Positions 8,901 to 18,555 of a stretch of DNA of 64,000 nt are shown piece after piece (the stretch's first letter is position 1; each line of letters begins with the position of its first letter). A model generated the notes under the pieces. It was not told where the DNA came from and searched no databases. It was given only the letters and a program-made list of their open reading frames with translations. Position numbers and translations under genes: made by a program. Origin of the DNA: CAWACC01 sp964390695. Lineage in GTDB: Bacteria > Chlamydiota > Chlamydiia > Chlamydiales > Parachlamydiaceae. The DNA is taken from positions 1 through 64,000 of the forward strand of contig CAYMKI010000002.1 of NCBI GenBank assembly GCA_964390695.1, given 5' to 3'.

Positions 8901-11900
8901 TTTACGTAGTAGATTTTTGACTTTATGGTTTTGGAGAGGTCAATTACTATCTGCTTTAGCTTTTTTGGTTCCGCACCGTAAATAGGACTAACCGCAATAC
9001 GCTCGGTTTTGTTTTTCCTTTTTGGAGATCCTATTGGGGGCTGATAAATTTTTTGAGTGCTGGCCTGCTCACCCTCATATGGATTAATATCCTTTTCTTC
9101 AATCTTCCAAACCGTCCCAGTAGTCGATTTGATTTTATATTTGCTATTCTCAAAAGTTTGTACTGTTCCTTTCGCATAGCTTCCGCTAGGAGTTATAAAC
9201 TCTACAACATCTCCACTTTTATAAGTTGTTTCCGCATCTTTTGAAATGTCTAAGTTTTCAATTTCATTTCTTTTATTCACTACCTCTTTTATCGTTTCAT
9301 TAGGTATTTCTTGAACATTTTTAAAATTAGTTTCTTCCAACTTATTAACAGAATTTATCAGGTGTGTGGAGTTTTTAAATCCATTTTCTTGAGCAATTAT
9401 ATTTGCTAATTTTTTCCCTTCTTTTTGTAATGTTTCATTTTTGATTTCTTCGCTTGAATATTTAATCTTTTGCTCATTGAAATATTTCTGACTTTCCTCA
9501 TCCACAAATGGATTTTCTCGGTCTAGCATTGGGTCAATATAGCGGATGTTCCCTTCTGTATCTTTTATTACATTTTCTCCATGAACATCCGTAAGCCTTA
9601 TCCCTAAATCAGGATTATAAAATTGATTTTGACCGAGTGAACCTTCTGGGTGTATTTGAAAAAACCCACGTTTTGATAAGTCTTCAATTAATTCTGATCT
9701 TGGTACTGGATTTCCATCAATATATGGCTGCTCGGAAACCGCTGATAGCCTACCTCCTTCTTTAGTAAATCCGATTAAATCATAAGATGTTTCAGGGAAT
9801 AATGTTTTTTGAAGGTTGAGCCTATCCCAAAATTCAGACCATGAACCATGATTTGATAATCCATTTACTTTTATAACTTTATCCCCTTCTTTGTTTAGAT
9901 AAACATCTTGCTCAGTCCCTCCATCTATTTTTTCACCAAGGTCTTTTTTTATGTCCTCAATGAATACCCCTGATTTTCTGGCATAAGACTCAAGTTCTTT
10001 ATCTTGTTCTTTCTTTAATTGCCTTGTGCTTCTCTGTGCTCCTTTAATCTTTGGGATTGCTTCTTGAACTGATCTGGTGATGTTTTCCGCATCTTCTTGT
10101 TTGATTCTGCCTCCCTTCGGTTCTGTTCCTCGTGATAAGGGGTTAACTTCATTTCTGGTTTCATTGCTTTCTGGATTAGTTTGATTTAATGTTGGTTTTG
10201 TCTCAATTGCACCACCTCCACTTTCAATAGGCTTAACTGGTTCTTCAACCGCTGGTTTTGCGGGTTCTTCTTTAACTGGTTGAACAGGTTGACGAACTTC
10301 TTCCTTAACTGCTTCTCCTGTGGGCTCATTTGGTTTTTCGCCTTCTTGGTAACGAACGTTTATCTTTACTTTTTGATTGCCATCTAAAATGTCCTTAGCA
10401 ATTCTATGGTGCCCGTCAGTGATTACATACTTATCACCTTTTTTGATAACGGTTGGAATTCTACTGCCGGGCGAAGGGACGTAGTATTTGGAGACAAATG
10501 GTTGAGAGGGGGCTATTTTATTAATGTCAATCTCTTCTTGAGAAGTCACATTTGACATTTCCCCTATATCTTCATAAGGATTTTCAATAGGCAATTTGAA
10601 GATATCTTTGGTAGATATCCTTTGATCTTTTCGAATTGATTGTATTTCCCTCTCTAATTTAGCAACCTGTTTTGTTTTGTATTCTGCGGTATTGTCGTAG
10701 ATACTTGTTAACTTATCTTCTTTCGCTTTCAGTTCGCTAAACTCTTTTGGAGGATTATTTAAATCAACCTCTTCTATTTTGAGTGCTTTTTCTTTTTTCG
10801 GTTCGGCTTGTACTTGAACACTCTCTTTTTGAATATCTTTTGGAAGTGGCTGACTATCTCCTTTTCCAGTTGGCTCAACTTTAATTTCATTGGCTTGGCT
10901 TTTTAAGTACTCATCCAATATTTTCTTTGTCTCATACCGATCCTCAGTGCTCATGTTTTGCATGGCGCCCATAACTCCGGGCATCACAAATCCAACTACG
11001 AAGCCTGCGCCTGCACCTTCAAGCATTCCTGATTTTAAGTCTCTCTCCGGATCGTATGAACCTTGCGCAATCTTGTTGGTCAAGTATTGCTGAACTGCTT
11101 CTTGGCTTGCCTCTTCTAATCCCTGAGCCGTTCCTTGTGCTGCGGCTTGTTTAATGGTTCCGATAAGTCCATTGCCAGTAACCTTGTTCAATCGAGTGAA
11201 CATATTGGCTACCGGTATGACTTCCGTTAACCCTCCTGGAATGTTCTTTAGGAATACCGAGAACGCTTCATCATCTGATTTGCCTGCTGCCTTAGCAGCT
11301 TCATACTCTGGCACCGAAGCCTGCAAAGCTCCACTCACGGCCATGGGAGAAGTTAATGTGCCTACTAATTCTCTGCCTATGGATTGCTTCACAAGTCCCG
11401 TTTCTGCTGCGGCTGGGCCACCAGTCATAATCATTCCGATCATTGAGCCAAAGGCGCTGGGAACGGCTGAATTAAGAAATCCGGCTCGCTTCTCATCAAT
11501 GGCCGTAATTCCTATCTCTAAGGCTTTTTTGTCAATCCATTGCCCTAGTTGATAGGTGCTATAATTTTCAACTGGCCCATTATCAACGCCTGTTAAATCG
11601 TCAAGTTTTTTTGCGAGGATACCTACTGCCTTTGGGATAGATGTAACCGCTCCAATAAATGCTTTGTTGAATGAAGGGGCAATTTGCGAAGCATCCGCAA
11701 CTATCTCACCGACAAAACCTTGATTCTCTCTCTTTCCAGTAATTTCTTCCTGAAATTCACCTACAACTCTTCTGGCATTCTTTTCAGCATCTTGAGCCCT
11801 CATAACTTGAGGGATTTTCAAGTCTTTTATAAATGGATTCTTGAGCCCATAGTTGCCCTTGGCATCATCCTCCATGAATTGCTTGTACTGATCCTCTTGA

Positions 11901-12364
11901 ATTGATTTAGGAAGAACAAACTGATCTTTGTTAAGATTATCAAGAGTTTTTTGCTTGTCCTGTTCTTCTGTAAGTCCGTTATCCATTAACGGAATCTGTA
12001 TGGGCTTACTTAAATCAATCTGTCCGGGCAATCCTAATGGTTGAGGATCAGGAATATTTGTCACTAATGGCTCTGAAAAACCTTGCTGCGTACTCAAGCC
12101 ATTCAGCAATTCTTGAGGAGATGAAATACTTTGCTTTTCTGGACCAACCACGCCAATAGGTAGCGCTGAGTCTTTTTTTTTTACTTTATTCTCAAATTCT
12201 TCAAATGATCCCAATTCATATTCCTGCCCTACGCCATCGTAGAAGGCTTTCCTTTTAGATGGGTCTTGTAGTTTGGCTGCAAATTCTTCCAATGTGCCTA
12301 CATCATACTTTTTAGATACGGCTTCATGGAGAATTTTGATTTTATCTTGTTTTGGGTCGAACAT
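5942..12364 (-). CDS. Giant phage polyvalent protein (virion-injected)
   Basis: This 2140-residue protein is the largest gene. Residues 1-60 hold two short repeats built on YDVGTLEEF and YELGSFEEF. Residues about 210-480 are Gly/Ala-rich with membrane-like helices. Around residue 650 lies a ParB/Srx-like nuclease motif (VITDGHHRIAKDIL). Residues about 795-960 form the kinase-like domain of polyvalent proteins (GGTEQDVYL, IKVNG, LTDVHGENV, IRYIDPM). Around 1183 is a zincin motif, HEVGHSIDD. Near 1670-1690, FAIKNRIRDIQARF matches the LPD38-type domain. Polyvalent proteins are packaged and injected with the DNA to counter host defences and aid early infection. Its place after the internal virion genes fits. 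Each domain is recognised by motif only. Confidence 0.82.
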   Translation of the reverse strand: MFDPKQDKIKILHEAVSKKYDVGTLEEFAAKLQDPSKRKAFYDGVGQEYELGSFEEFENKVKKKDSALPIGVVGPEKQSISSPQELLNGLSTQQGFSEPLVTNIPDPQPLGLPGQIDLSKPIQIPLMDNGLTEEQDKQKTLDNLNKDQFVLPKSIQEDQYKQFMEDDAKGNYGLKNPFIKDLKIPQVMRAQDAEKNARRVVGEFQEEITGKRENQGFVGEIVADASQIAPSFNKAFIGAVTSIPKAVGILAKKLDDLTGVDNGPVENYSTYQLGQWIDKKALEIGITAIDEKRAGFLNSAVPSAFGSMIGMIMTGGPAAAETGLVKQSIGRELVGTLTSPMAVSGALQASVPEYEAAKAAGKSDDEAFSVFLKNIPGGLTEVIPVANMFTRLNKVTGNGLIGTIKQAAAQGTAQGLEEASQEAVQQYLTNKIAQGSYDPERDLKSGMLEGAGAGFVVGFVMPGVMGAMQNMSTEDRYETKKILDEYLKSQANEIKVEPTGKGDSQPLPKDIQKESVQVQAEPKKEKALKIEEVDLNNPPKEFSELKAKEDKLTSIYDNTAEYKTKQVAKLEREIQSIRKDQRISTKDIFKLPIENPYEDIGEMSNVTSQEEIDINKIAPSQPFVSKYYVPSPGSRIPTVIKKGDKYVITDGHHRIAKDILDGNQKVKINVRYQEGEKPNEPTGEAVKEEVRQPVQPVKEEPAKPAVEEPVKPIESGGGAIETKPTLNQTNPESNETRNEVNPLSRGTEPKGGRIKQEDAENITRSVQEAIPKIKGAQRSTRQLKKEQDKELESYARKSGVFIEDIKKDLGEKIDGGTEQDVYLNKEGDKVIKVNGLSNHGSWSEFWDRLNLQKTLFPETSYDLIGFTKEGGRLSAVSEQPYIDGNPVPRSELIEDLSKRGFFQIHPEGSLGQNQFYNPDLGIRLTDVHGENVIKDTEGNIRYIDPMLDRENPFVDEESQKYFNEQKIKYSSEEIKNETLQKEGKKLANIIAQENGFKNSTHLINSVNKLEETNFKNVQEIPNETIKEVVNKRNEIENLDISKDAETTYKSGDVVEFITPSGSYAKGTVQTFENSKYKIKSTTGTVWKIEEKDINPYEGEQASTQKIYQPPIGSPKRKNKTERIAVSPIYGAEPKKLKQIVIDLSKTIKSKIYYVKNTTRRNALGVYRSTNAAIAIKFQGDLDTTAHEVGHSIDDLFDLLGKINPAIEKELNKLGKFGSKPRKGVSDKKAYKLSEGLAEYIRAWMVNPSEVSIQYPETSKLFEGTVPSETKEALRKFGDDIRKFVGLSGHHQIMSNVQFEPEKAKGFFTNLLRNPTKENFELTIFDRLSQQWLNTLLPFQKGVKFLLDQKGIDKLMPSKDPVMLARLLAGENSKIQDILENGFINPDNPIDSSDPNAPKLNRLIDRQTGEAMNFEWLISSLDNSTEKSIKDEQEKVISYMVAKRTVEMSSKLNRQDFLTGTGAGVFQDLTIANKRLDEHTQENPDAKKRIEESARRYKEYADAGLKIAVASGRLSEESYNQIKSTNLEYVALQRISESSPDEEVVSFTKSTGGALASVKEIIYKQKGSSKTIKNPYESLIGNTANVIRESDRNNVLLAFKELLVHARGMHEGDPKFLGSIGTQVGSTGDNTITIFDKGKKQYWKLNSDVYKSVKNITDNVKLSPYLTALPSLLRWGIINFPVFAIKNRIRDIQARFVMSPNAFTGHDININRNLKQQTLEAYNSLGGGQAGYYLMSEDFYYKELDKAVRELAKDKNNIITTPGKMLSNVSDWYGSLIASGEIATRLEQYRSSFKEAKSKDLDDYNAMLYASFKSRDLLDFAVAGEQMKWINQLLPFSNAAVQGLRKTINSVKDDPGGFTVRFIMYAVLPSILLRMLAHSLDRDDEYAELPDYRRDLFYNIPVGDNLWIVIPKSFEIGVMSSGAERVFSKIFYDDKNALKGYAGSVARSVTPIDEAALAGPARSAVEVLANYDFFRKQHIIPTSEENLDLRLRNTETASRLGQMIGTKLSVDARQVDFLIKSNTGYFGDFAQRISDIGRNDTRHPIDFTATGLFKNDPVYDSKSVQELMAEVKRLGIKSNDSSLQLFNMTLSDYFDQKDPKAKAEAGKNVRETAQFISDMWKKISLEDIKMMEYNIKKDVKK

Positions 12365-13749
12365 TAGAATCCTGCTATTTTAGTTTTGCCCGTTTTATTA
12401 TTCTTATCGTATGCCTCTAAATACCTATCAAATCTATCTGCGCCAATGGAGGTCTTAGGATTTTGAGAATCCAATATTTCGCTCAAATAATACTGCGCTC
12501 TTTTTCTTGCTTCTGGTGTACTTATGTCTATATCAGATGTTACTTCTTGTTTGCCTTTATTGTAAGTGTTTTTTATGTAAGCATCCTTTAGCTGCTCAAG
12601 ATTATTAGGATCAAACTTAGGATCGGCTAAGTTTGCTTTAAATGTTAGAATGATCTTTTTTCCGTCAGCGCTATACTCTGCTTTCGATCCTTTTATTAGA
12701 TTTCCTAACGCCCCAATAGACTGTAGATTTTTTCTGTTTACAATCTTGTCAGTTATGTCTCTTCTGGCTTCTAGGTCTTCTATTTTATGTCCAAAGTCTA
12801 TGCCCCATTTGCTGTTGGTTATTTTTTCTTTAAGATCATTAGTATTAGGCTTATTACGAAGATCAAACTTTTGCTCTGTCTTATCAAAAACAGGAAGTAC
12901 TTGTTTTAAGAATTCTTTTTGCGAATTTTCATCATCTGGTTTTCCTGTTTTTTCTATTGAATGCATCTCCATCAACTGCCGCATATCTGGATTTGCATTT
13001 GCTAACCTGTATACATCAGGACTAATATCGTTTAGTATTTTATTGCCATTTTTATCCAATTCAAACTCTACAACCCCATTTGGATTTAATTTTGTTCGGT
13101 AGTTTAACTTTGATGTTAGCGTAGAGGTAACATCATAATCACCTGCTATCTGTTTTTTGAATTGCTCAGTAGCTTGCTCGTCTAATGTGTTCATAAAAGA
13201 ACGAGCCACAAAAGACGGATTCAGATTTTTAGGATGATCAACGATTGACTCAATCTGCGCGATCCCTGCGCGAATATCATTGTCTGGTTTTAATCTACCC
13301 TCATTGTCAAACAAAGTGTCTCTGATCACACTTCTGGCCGAAGGATCAAACCGTCCTGACTTTATGTTGTCTTCAACTATCTTGCTGGCTTCATCATAAG
13401 TCTGCTTCCATGCATCGTATTCTCTTCTGCGAGAATCAAGATTGGCTTGCAGTCTTTTACCAAGCATATCTGCCTTGCGAACGTCTCCGGTTTCCAATAC
13501 CTGACGAACAGGCGCACGAAGTTCGGCTTCAACGGAATCCCCTAAACGTTGATTTAATTGAGTGAACTTGGTTTCTGGGTTATACTTGTCGGCATAGTCC
13601 ATCACCGAATCTCTGTCCTTTCTTTTTTGAGCTTGCACCGCAGCATCATTTTTTGATTGCTGGGCCTGCTGCATCATAAATACTTGAAGAGGATTTATGC
13701 TTCCCCCAAGAATGGTTGCGTTTCCGAGTGCTTCTTTGCCTACTGCCAT
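12364..13749 (-). CDS. Putative internal virion (ejection) protein
   Basis: A 461-residue, strongly helical and charged protein with long coiled-coil-like stretches (residues about 70-140 and 200-300) and no membrane segment. It lies between a 259-residue membrane-associated virion-type protein and the polyvalent protein, overlapping the latter's start by one base. In podoviruses this position holds proteins stored inside the capsid and ejected with the DNA. I know no specific family for the sequence; the assignment rests on position and composition. Confidence 0.55.
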   Translation of the reverse strand: MAVGKEALGNATILGGSINPLQVFMMQQAQQSKNDAAVQAQKRKDRDSVMDYADKYNPETKFTQLNQRLGDSVEAELRAPVRQVLETGDVRKADMLGKRLQANLDSRRREYDAWKQTYDEASKIVEDNIKSGRFDPSARSVIRDTLFDNEGRLKPDNDIRAGIAQIESIVDHPKNLNPSFVARSFMNTLDEQATEQFKKQIAGDYDVTSTLTSKLNYRTKLNPNGVVEFELDKNGNKILNDISPDVYRLANANPDMRQLMEMHSIEKTGKPDDENSQKEFLKQVLPVFDKTEQKFDLRNKPNTNDLKEKITNSKWGIDFGHKIEDLEARRDITDKIVNRKNLQSIGALGNLIKGSKAEYSADGKKIILTFKANLADPKFDPNNLEQLKDAYIKNTYNKGKQEVTSDIDISTPEARKRAQYYLSEILDSQNPKTSIGADRFDRYLEAYDKNNKTGKTKIAGF

Positions 13750-13750
13750 T

Positions 13751-14530
13751 TTATTTGCGGATTCTGATTCTTGGTACCGAACCTTTGAAAGATGGACCTA
13801 AATCCGTTTTAATCCTTCTGTTAAAACCAGATTGGTAGCCATTTAAAATAGGAAATTTTGGCTCTGAATCTGTTGTAACTGGATCTTCTTGCGCCTGATC
13901 TTGTGTGCCAGTCAAAAACTTAGCGGTCGTATTTCCTCCTGCTGCTTTTGACAATAGTCCAGCCGTAGCCAAATTGTTTATTCCGCTAAAGAGATTTGTA
14001 TTGCCGGCATTATCCAAAGCATTTTTTGTCTGCAAGTACTCAGCCTGATTTTGTCTGTCATTCTGAGCGATCGCATTGTTAGCGTTGCTTAGTCGGCCAA
14101 AGGCATTCTCGCTGAATTGATCACCTTGTGCTTGCACTTGGGCACTGGCATCATTGGCCTGAGCGGTGGAGCCTGCTGCTACTGCTGCTATTTTATTGGC
14201 GTCACCTCCAAACATCCGCTGGGCACCCGCAATTTGATTAGCCTGATTCCTTCTGATACGTTCTTCCGATTGGGCTGCGCCAGGCGCTCTTCTGGAATAC
14301 GCTTGTTGTTTCGCCAAATCACGATTCATAAGCAACTCCGGAGGAATGTAATTGCTCTTTTTTAGATTGTTAGCCTCGTTTTTCTGAAAAAATCCTCCTA
14401 TTGTTTGTGCGAGTGCCGGTATAGCAGCTATGGCCAATGGTCCTAAAAGCAGATATCCATTAGTTCTTTTGGATAAAAGAGACGCTACAATACTCCAGAA
14501 CAAAAATTGAAATATGACTATCTCTTCCAT
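13751..14530 (-). CDS. Putative internal virion protein with N-terminal membrane helix
   Basis: The 259-residue protein begins with a hydrophobic helix (IFQFLFWSIVASLL), then a second at about residues 26-46 (LLLGPLAIAAIPALAQTIGG). The centre is rich in Ala, Gln, Asn and Gly (EERIRRNQANQIAGAQRMFGG, AVAAGSTAQAN), the composition of small ejection proteins such as T7 gp14, which form the first part of the channel across the envelope. It is followed directly by the 461-residue internal protein gene. Family membership cannot be shown from sequence alone. Confidence 0.55.
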   Translation of the reverse strand: MEEIVIFQFLFWSIVASLLSKRTNGYLLLGPLAIAAIPALAQTIGGFFQKNEANNLKKSNYIPPELLMNRDLAKQQAYSRRAPGAAQSEERIRRNQANQIAGAQRMFGGDANKIAAVAAGSTAQANDASAQVQAQGDQFSENAFGRLSNANNAIAQNDRQNQAEYLQTKNALDNAGNTNLFSGINNLATAGLLSKAAGGNTTAKFLTGTQDQAQEDPVTTDSEPKFPILNGYQSGFNRRIKTDLGPSFKGSVPRIRIRK

Positions 14531-14553
14531 AGCGGGTGAATTTAGGCGTTAAT

Positions 14554-17500
14554 TTACTGAAAACTTTGCATACTTGGAGTATAAAATACGGTTATCGACT
14601 TCATGCTGTTGTAACCAGTGACATTGCTGACAATGGTTATGTAGGCGCTTTGCCCACGGATAGAATCAGGACTCTTGTATTTTGACTCCGTGGTGGATCC
14701 AAATGAAGCATCGTTTATGTTCCGGAAAAATGCCGATCGGTAGGCGCTTGCCCTCTTCTGGAAATCCAAATAGTTGATTCTTGTCTGCAACTGACCGCCT
14801 CGGACATGGTACAGAAGAACGATATCCTCATTTGTGCCTGCAGTTGTGAACAATGTTTCCACATCGACCTCGATCGCGTTCCAGATGCATTCCAAAGATT
14901 GTCCCGGTGCTATCTCAAACTCTAAAGTTCGGCTATACTGAGTGCCAAACCAGTTATTCCAGTTCGCCTCTGGGGTCTGAATCCAGAATTGGCCACCAAG
15001 AAAGGCTATTTGCTTTTGTTCTAATATCCCCCAAAGAGTAGGTTTTATGTCGGCTTGGCAAACCCATGCATTGCTGGGCTCATGGAAGTATAGCGTGTAA
15101 CCGGTGTTGTCCGATATTTTAACGAAACTGATCACATAGCAATCGTACTGAGGATCCCATCCTGCCACTATTCGGCTGTCGGAGCCCAAAGCTAAATGTG
15201 TTTCACAAAGGTTGCTCACCAATCCTTTGACTCCGTACTGTGAGATAACCGTCAATCCATCTTGTGACCTGCGGACTATAACCCCCTTGCGAGCATCGAG
15301 GAAATAAACTCTGGAGTCTCGGGAAACAATACTTCTCGGGTGGATGGAACCGTGGCCCCCTTGGTACTTTTGATCATCCCCGATAACGCTGTCAGTCTTT
15401 GTCAGAAATGAGCTTGATCCAGTATTAACAAATCCTTCGCCAACATAAACGCTCGAAGTCTCAGCTTCTGATATTGCAACCATGACTTGTCCTGCTTCTA
15501 CTATTGAAACGCCTGGGCCGTTTTCTATCGGAAGAGCATATTCATTCAAAGCGTAGAAGGTATTCAATCCAAGTTGCTCCGAATTCTGAATGTACTGCTC
15601 ACCAAATCTTAGGTATGTGGTTTTGGCTATTTGCCGAGAATCTGATTTTATGACTGATCTTGCCCCAGGAGTAACCCAATTAGGAAAGTTCTTTGATAAA
15701 GTCATTTGCAGGGTTGCTATATTATAAAAATCTGTGTAGCCTCCGTAATTGTTTGCAAATGGATCTGTTGCTGAGTACGCACCAACTACTTTAGTTACGG
15801 TGAAATTGCCATACTCTACATCACCTTGAATTAAAGAACTTGCGGCATAATCTACATATTCAAAAAATGGCTCTTGTTCTACTTTCTTGGGAGTGTATAT
15901 TTCAAATCGAATAGAAGTTCTATCGCTTGTTAACATTGTATACTTTGTGTCAAAATTAACAACGTCTATAAAAACAAATCTTCCTTCTTGAGATTTAATA
16001 GCGTAATCCTGTGCAACTGACTCTCCAGAAGCATCATTTTTATTTAAGAACAGTCTAATCTTGTCACCTGCTGAAAAAGTATATCCTAAATTATTGGTTG
16101 TTAATAATCCAATGTCAATAGCTGTTCCTTCCGCTCCAAATGAAGCAAGTGTTTTGCTATATGATAGAACTCCGGAGGCATTTTTCTTGTAGTAGTAAAC
16201 ATCTTGAGTATATCCGCCCACAAAAAAAGTGGCGGTCAAATCTTTAGTGACAACAATTTTTGCCGTAGCCCATGCCGGAAGTGTTGGCAATGAACTTACT
16301 CTAATTCTGTATAAGACAAGTGGATCGGATGGTATCGTTACAGTTTGCTCTTCAATGACAGAATAAACTCTTCCAAAAGAATCAGCTAGTAATACTCCAA
16401 CAGTATACTTTCCTCCTGGCCTTGCCACGCGAAACACTTTTTCGTCTCTGCTTACGGTCTGAGCTTCTATGGTCAATGACAATGATCCTGTATAAGTAAT
16501 ATCTCTACCCTCAACATTATTCAATAGAAATATTCTATTCTTAAAAACGTTTAAACTTCTGCATGACAACGGAACTGAGTCGTTCCACTTGAATGAATCC
16601 GCATCAGGAATGGTAAACAAATAGTTATCATTGTAGAATAAATGGCTTGTTGTAAACGAACCTGTTTTTTCAACCCTGTAAATAATAACTTCATTAGATC
16701 CATTAATCCGAACTGCATACTCAATTTTTTTAACCGTAGATGGCGGAGTCCCTGACCTAGATACAGTTATCTTATTTGGACCATCTAAAATTGTAACCAC
16801 AACGGGCTGACCAACGCCAGCAACCACCAAAGAGTATAATCGAAGCACTTTACCTACATAAAAAAATCCATCCTTAACATAAACATTGGTTGTTGCTGTT
16901 GCTGCTGCTGCAAAATCTGCTGCTCTAGCCCATGCGCCTGCGGCAATAACCCATACTCCATTTTCTTCCATCGTAGTTTGGCCTAGCAACACAATGCGCT
17001 GACCAGCAAACACAGTTCTTCCGTCAACAGAGCCCGGCACACCTGTTAATGCCAAATTTGTATATGTAACGCATTCCACATTCAGAGCATAAGGGCTCCC
17101 TGCTGTTGCTTGAGGATGCACCCAGTCATTTGCTAAAGTGCTCCAAGGTCCAAAGACACTATAATCGTTGAGTTCATAAACATATCTGTGGGTAAACTGA
17201 AAATAGTTTCCGTATATGTTATTGTTGGTAACCGCATAGTCGTATTCAAGAACCCATGTAATCGGATTGACGGGCGGATTTTTAATTAATGCTAACTCTA
17301 TTGCCGTAGGGGTATACGTTGCCCCAGCGATTGCCTTAACTACATCTATCCTTTGAATATCCGTCCGGCCATTAGTCCATATTAAAATATCCCCTACTAT
17401 GTCCGCCTCAACTACATCGGTAGCCAGAAAGTCTAAAACAGCATTTCTTAAAACTACTGTGATAGCGCCATTTTTGTATTGGTAGATAGTATTATTTGAG

Positions 17501-17763
17501 GCCGTGGAATTAGCGACAAAAAAAAAGGCTCTGTTGCCGGTTCTGTCTTGTTTGAATCCGATCGCTGTATTGGTGCCGCTTGGAAGAGAGTTTGTCACCA
17601 AGGCATTCCCGTACATATTTGAGATCACGTCCATTAAAGACTTTGACCCTGCCCCCGGCTGAACAGTTATTCCGTTTTTAAGCAGGCGATAGTCTCCTGG
17701 CTTCAGTGTGCGAACATCTGAATCCAAATTTATCCTCCGGAATAGCTGCTTGAAAAAATTCAT
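14554..17763 (-). CDS. Tail nozzle / stabilization protein (gp10/gp12-like)
   Basis: The 1069-residue protein starts FFKQLFRRINLDSDVRTLKPGDYRLLKNG, the opening typical of podoviral nozzle proteins (P22 gp10, T7 gp12 and the crAss-like stabilization protein). The rest is beta-rich with propeller-like blades: ILIWTNGRTDIQRIDV, IVAGWDPQYDCYVISFV and VVRRSQDGLTVISQYG. The length is close to that of crAss-like homologues. Its place beside three ring-type genes supports a tail tube/nozzle role at the vertex. It starts four bases after the neighbouring connector gene. The exact homologue needs structure comparison. Confidence 0.72.
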   Translation of the reverse strand: MNFFKQLFRRINLDSDVRTLKPGDYRLLKNGITVQPGAGSKSLMDVISNMYGNALVTNSLPSGTNTAIGFKQDRTGNRAFFFVANSTASNNTIYQYKNGAITVVLRNAVLDFLATDVVEADIVGDILIWTNGRTDIQRIDVVKAIAGATYTPTAIELALIKNPPVNPITWVLEYDYAVTNNNIYGNYFQFTHRYVYELNDYSVFGPWSTLANDWVHPQATAGSPYALNVECVTYTNLALTGVPGSVDGRTVFAGQRIVLLGQTTMEENGVWVIAAGAWARAADFAAAATATTNVYVKDGFFYVGKVLRLYSLVVAGVGQPVVVTILDGPNKITVSRSGTPPSTVKKIEYAVRINGSNEVIIYRVEKTGSFTTSHLFYNDNYLFTIPDADSFKWNDSVPLSCRSLNVFKNRIFLLNNVEGRDITYTGSLSLTIEAQTVSRDEKVFRVARPGGKYTVGVLLADSFGRVYSVIEEQTVTIPSDPLVLYRIRVSSLPTLPAWATAKIVVTKDLTATFFVGGYTQDVYYYKKNASGVLSYSKTLASFGAEGTAIDIGLLTTNNLGYTFSAGDKIRLFLNKNDASGESVAQDYAIKSQEGRFVFIDVVNFDTKYTMLTSDRTSIRFEIYTPKKVEQEPFFEYVDYAASSLIQGDVEYGNFTVTKVVGAYSATDPFANNYGGYTDFYNIATLQMTLSKNFPNWVTPGARSVIKSDSRQIAKTTYLRFGEQYIQNSEQLGLNTFYALNEYALPIENGPGVSIVEAGQVMVAISEAETSSVYVGEGFVNTGSSSFLTKTDSVIGDDQKYQGGHGSIHPRSIVSRDSRVYFLDARKGVIVRRSQDGLTVISQYGVKGLVSNLCETHLALGSDSRIVAGWDPQYDCYVISFVKISDNTGYTLYFHEPSNAWVCQADIKPTLWGILEQKQIAFLGGQFWIQTPEANWNNWFGTQYSRTLEFEIAPGQSLECIWNAIEVDVETLFTTAGTNEDIVLLYHVRGGQLQTRINYLDFQKRASAYRSAFFRNINDASFGSTTESKYKSPDSIRGQSAYITIVSNVTGYNSMKSITVFYTPSMQSFQ

Positions 17764-17766
17764 TCC

Positions 17767-18555
17767 TTAAATGCTTTGAACCAATCTATAAGAATCTCTC
17801 ATCACCTCAAGAACGTCTGCGGCTGAAACCTTCTGTATTCTGTTTTGAACTTTGTAGTACTCGTTCCAATAATCATCTTTTGCTTCTTTCTTTTCAGCCT
17901 GATTTGAACTCTTGGAATATTTATGGCGCTGCCAGTGGGCATACAACTTCAATAGCTTGGCCGCATAGATGTTTACGACTGTCTTCTCAGATGGATTGAT
18001 ACCGTCACTGATATACTCCAAATAGATTGAAGTATCTCCTTTAACTCTGGGGCTGAACTGAATCTCTCTGCGCTCAGGATTCATCTTAAAGTAGCCAACG
18101 CCATTTCCTTTCACTGTCAATCCGTACAATTGTCCCGGATCTTCACCGCGAGAATTCCAATTGTAGAAATAGTATTTGTTAGGGTTGCTTGGATCAGGAA
18201 CGATTTCTTCTTCGGTAGGCTCTGGAGGATCAGACTCTAATAAATTTTGATCCGGCAAAGCAATACGCTCGTCATTTGTGAAGACTCGTATTTCGCCATT
18301 GACAACAACGCCTATTTGAACAAAGTCAACGTAGTCAAGCGGAAGCTCAATAGATTTCCAAGCGGTTAGAGGCAAATATGCTGTTTTTACTTCTTGTGCT
18401 AAGTCCAGATGAAAATCAAGATAACCATCAATCACCCAATGACGAAATTGCTCGTACCTCTCCATGGAAGCACCAATATCCATTAGCGCACTTTTGACTA
18501 CTTGGTCAAGCGTTACAAATCCTCTTTGGATATGACCTTGTTTTGTAGTACTCAT
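17767..18555 (-). CDS. Head-to-tail ring/adaptor protein
   Basis: A 262-residue protein with the plan of podoviral adaptors (T7 gp11-like and crAss-like ring proteins): a helical N-terminus, a beta insertion (KSIELPLDYVDFVQIGVVVNG; YLEYISDGINP) and a C-terminal helical bundle rich in Tyr/Lys (AAKLLKLYAHWQRHKYSKS, DDYWNEYYKVQNRI). It sits directly before the nozzle gene in the transcript. An HNH gene is inserted between it and the next ring gene, overlapping its start by four bases. Function is by context plus general pattern. Confidence 0.62.
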   Translation of the reverse strand: MSTTKQGHIQRGFVTLDQVVKSALMDIGASMERYEQFRHWVIDGYLDFHLDLAQEVKTAYLPLTAWKSIELPLDYVDFVQIGVVVNGEIRVFTNDERIALPDQNLLESDPPEPTEEEIVPDPSNPNKYYFYNWNSRGEDPGQLYGLTVKGNGVGYFKMNPERREIQFSPRVKGDTSIYLEYISDGINPSEKTVVNIYAAKLLKLYAHWQRHKYSKSSNQAEKKEAKDDYWNEYYKVQNRIQKVSAADVLEVMRDSYRLVQSI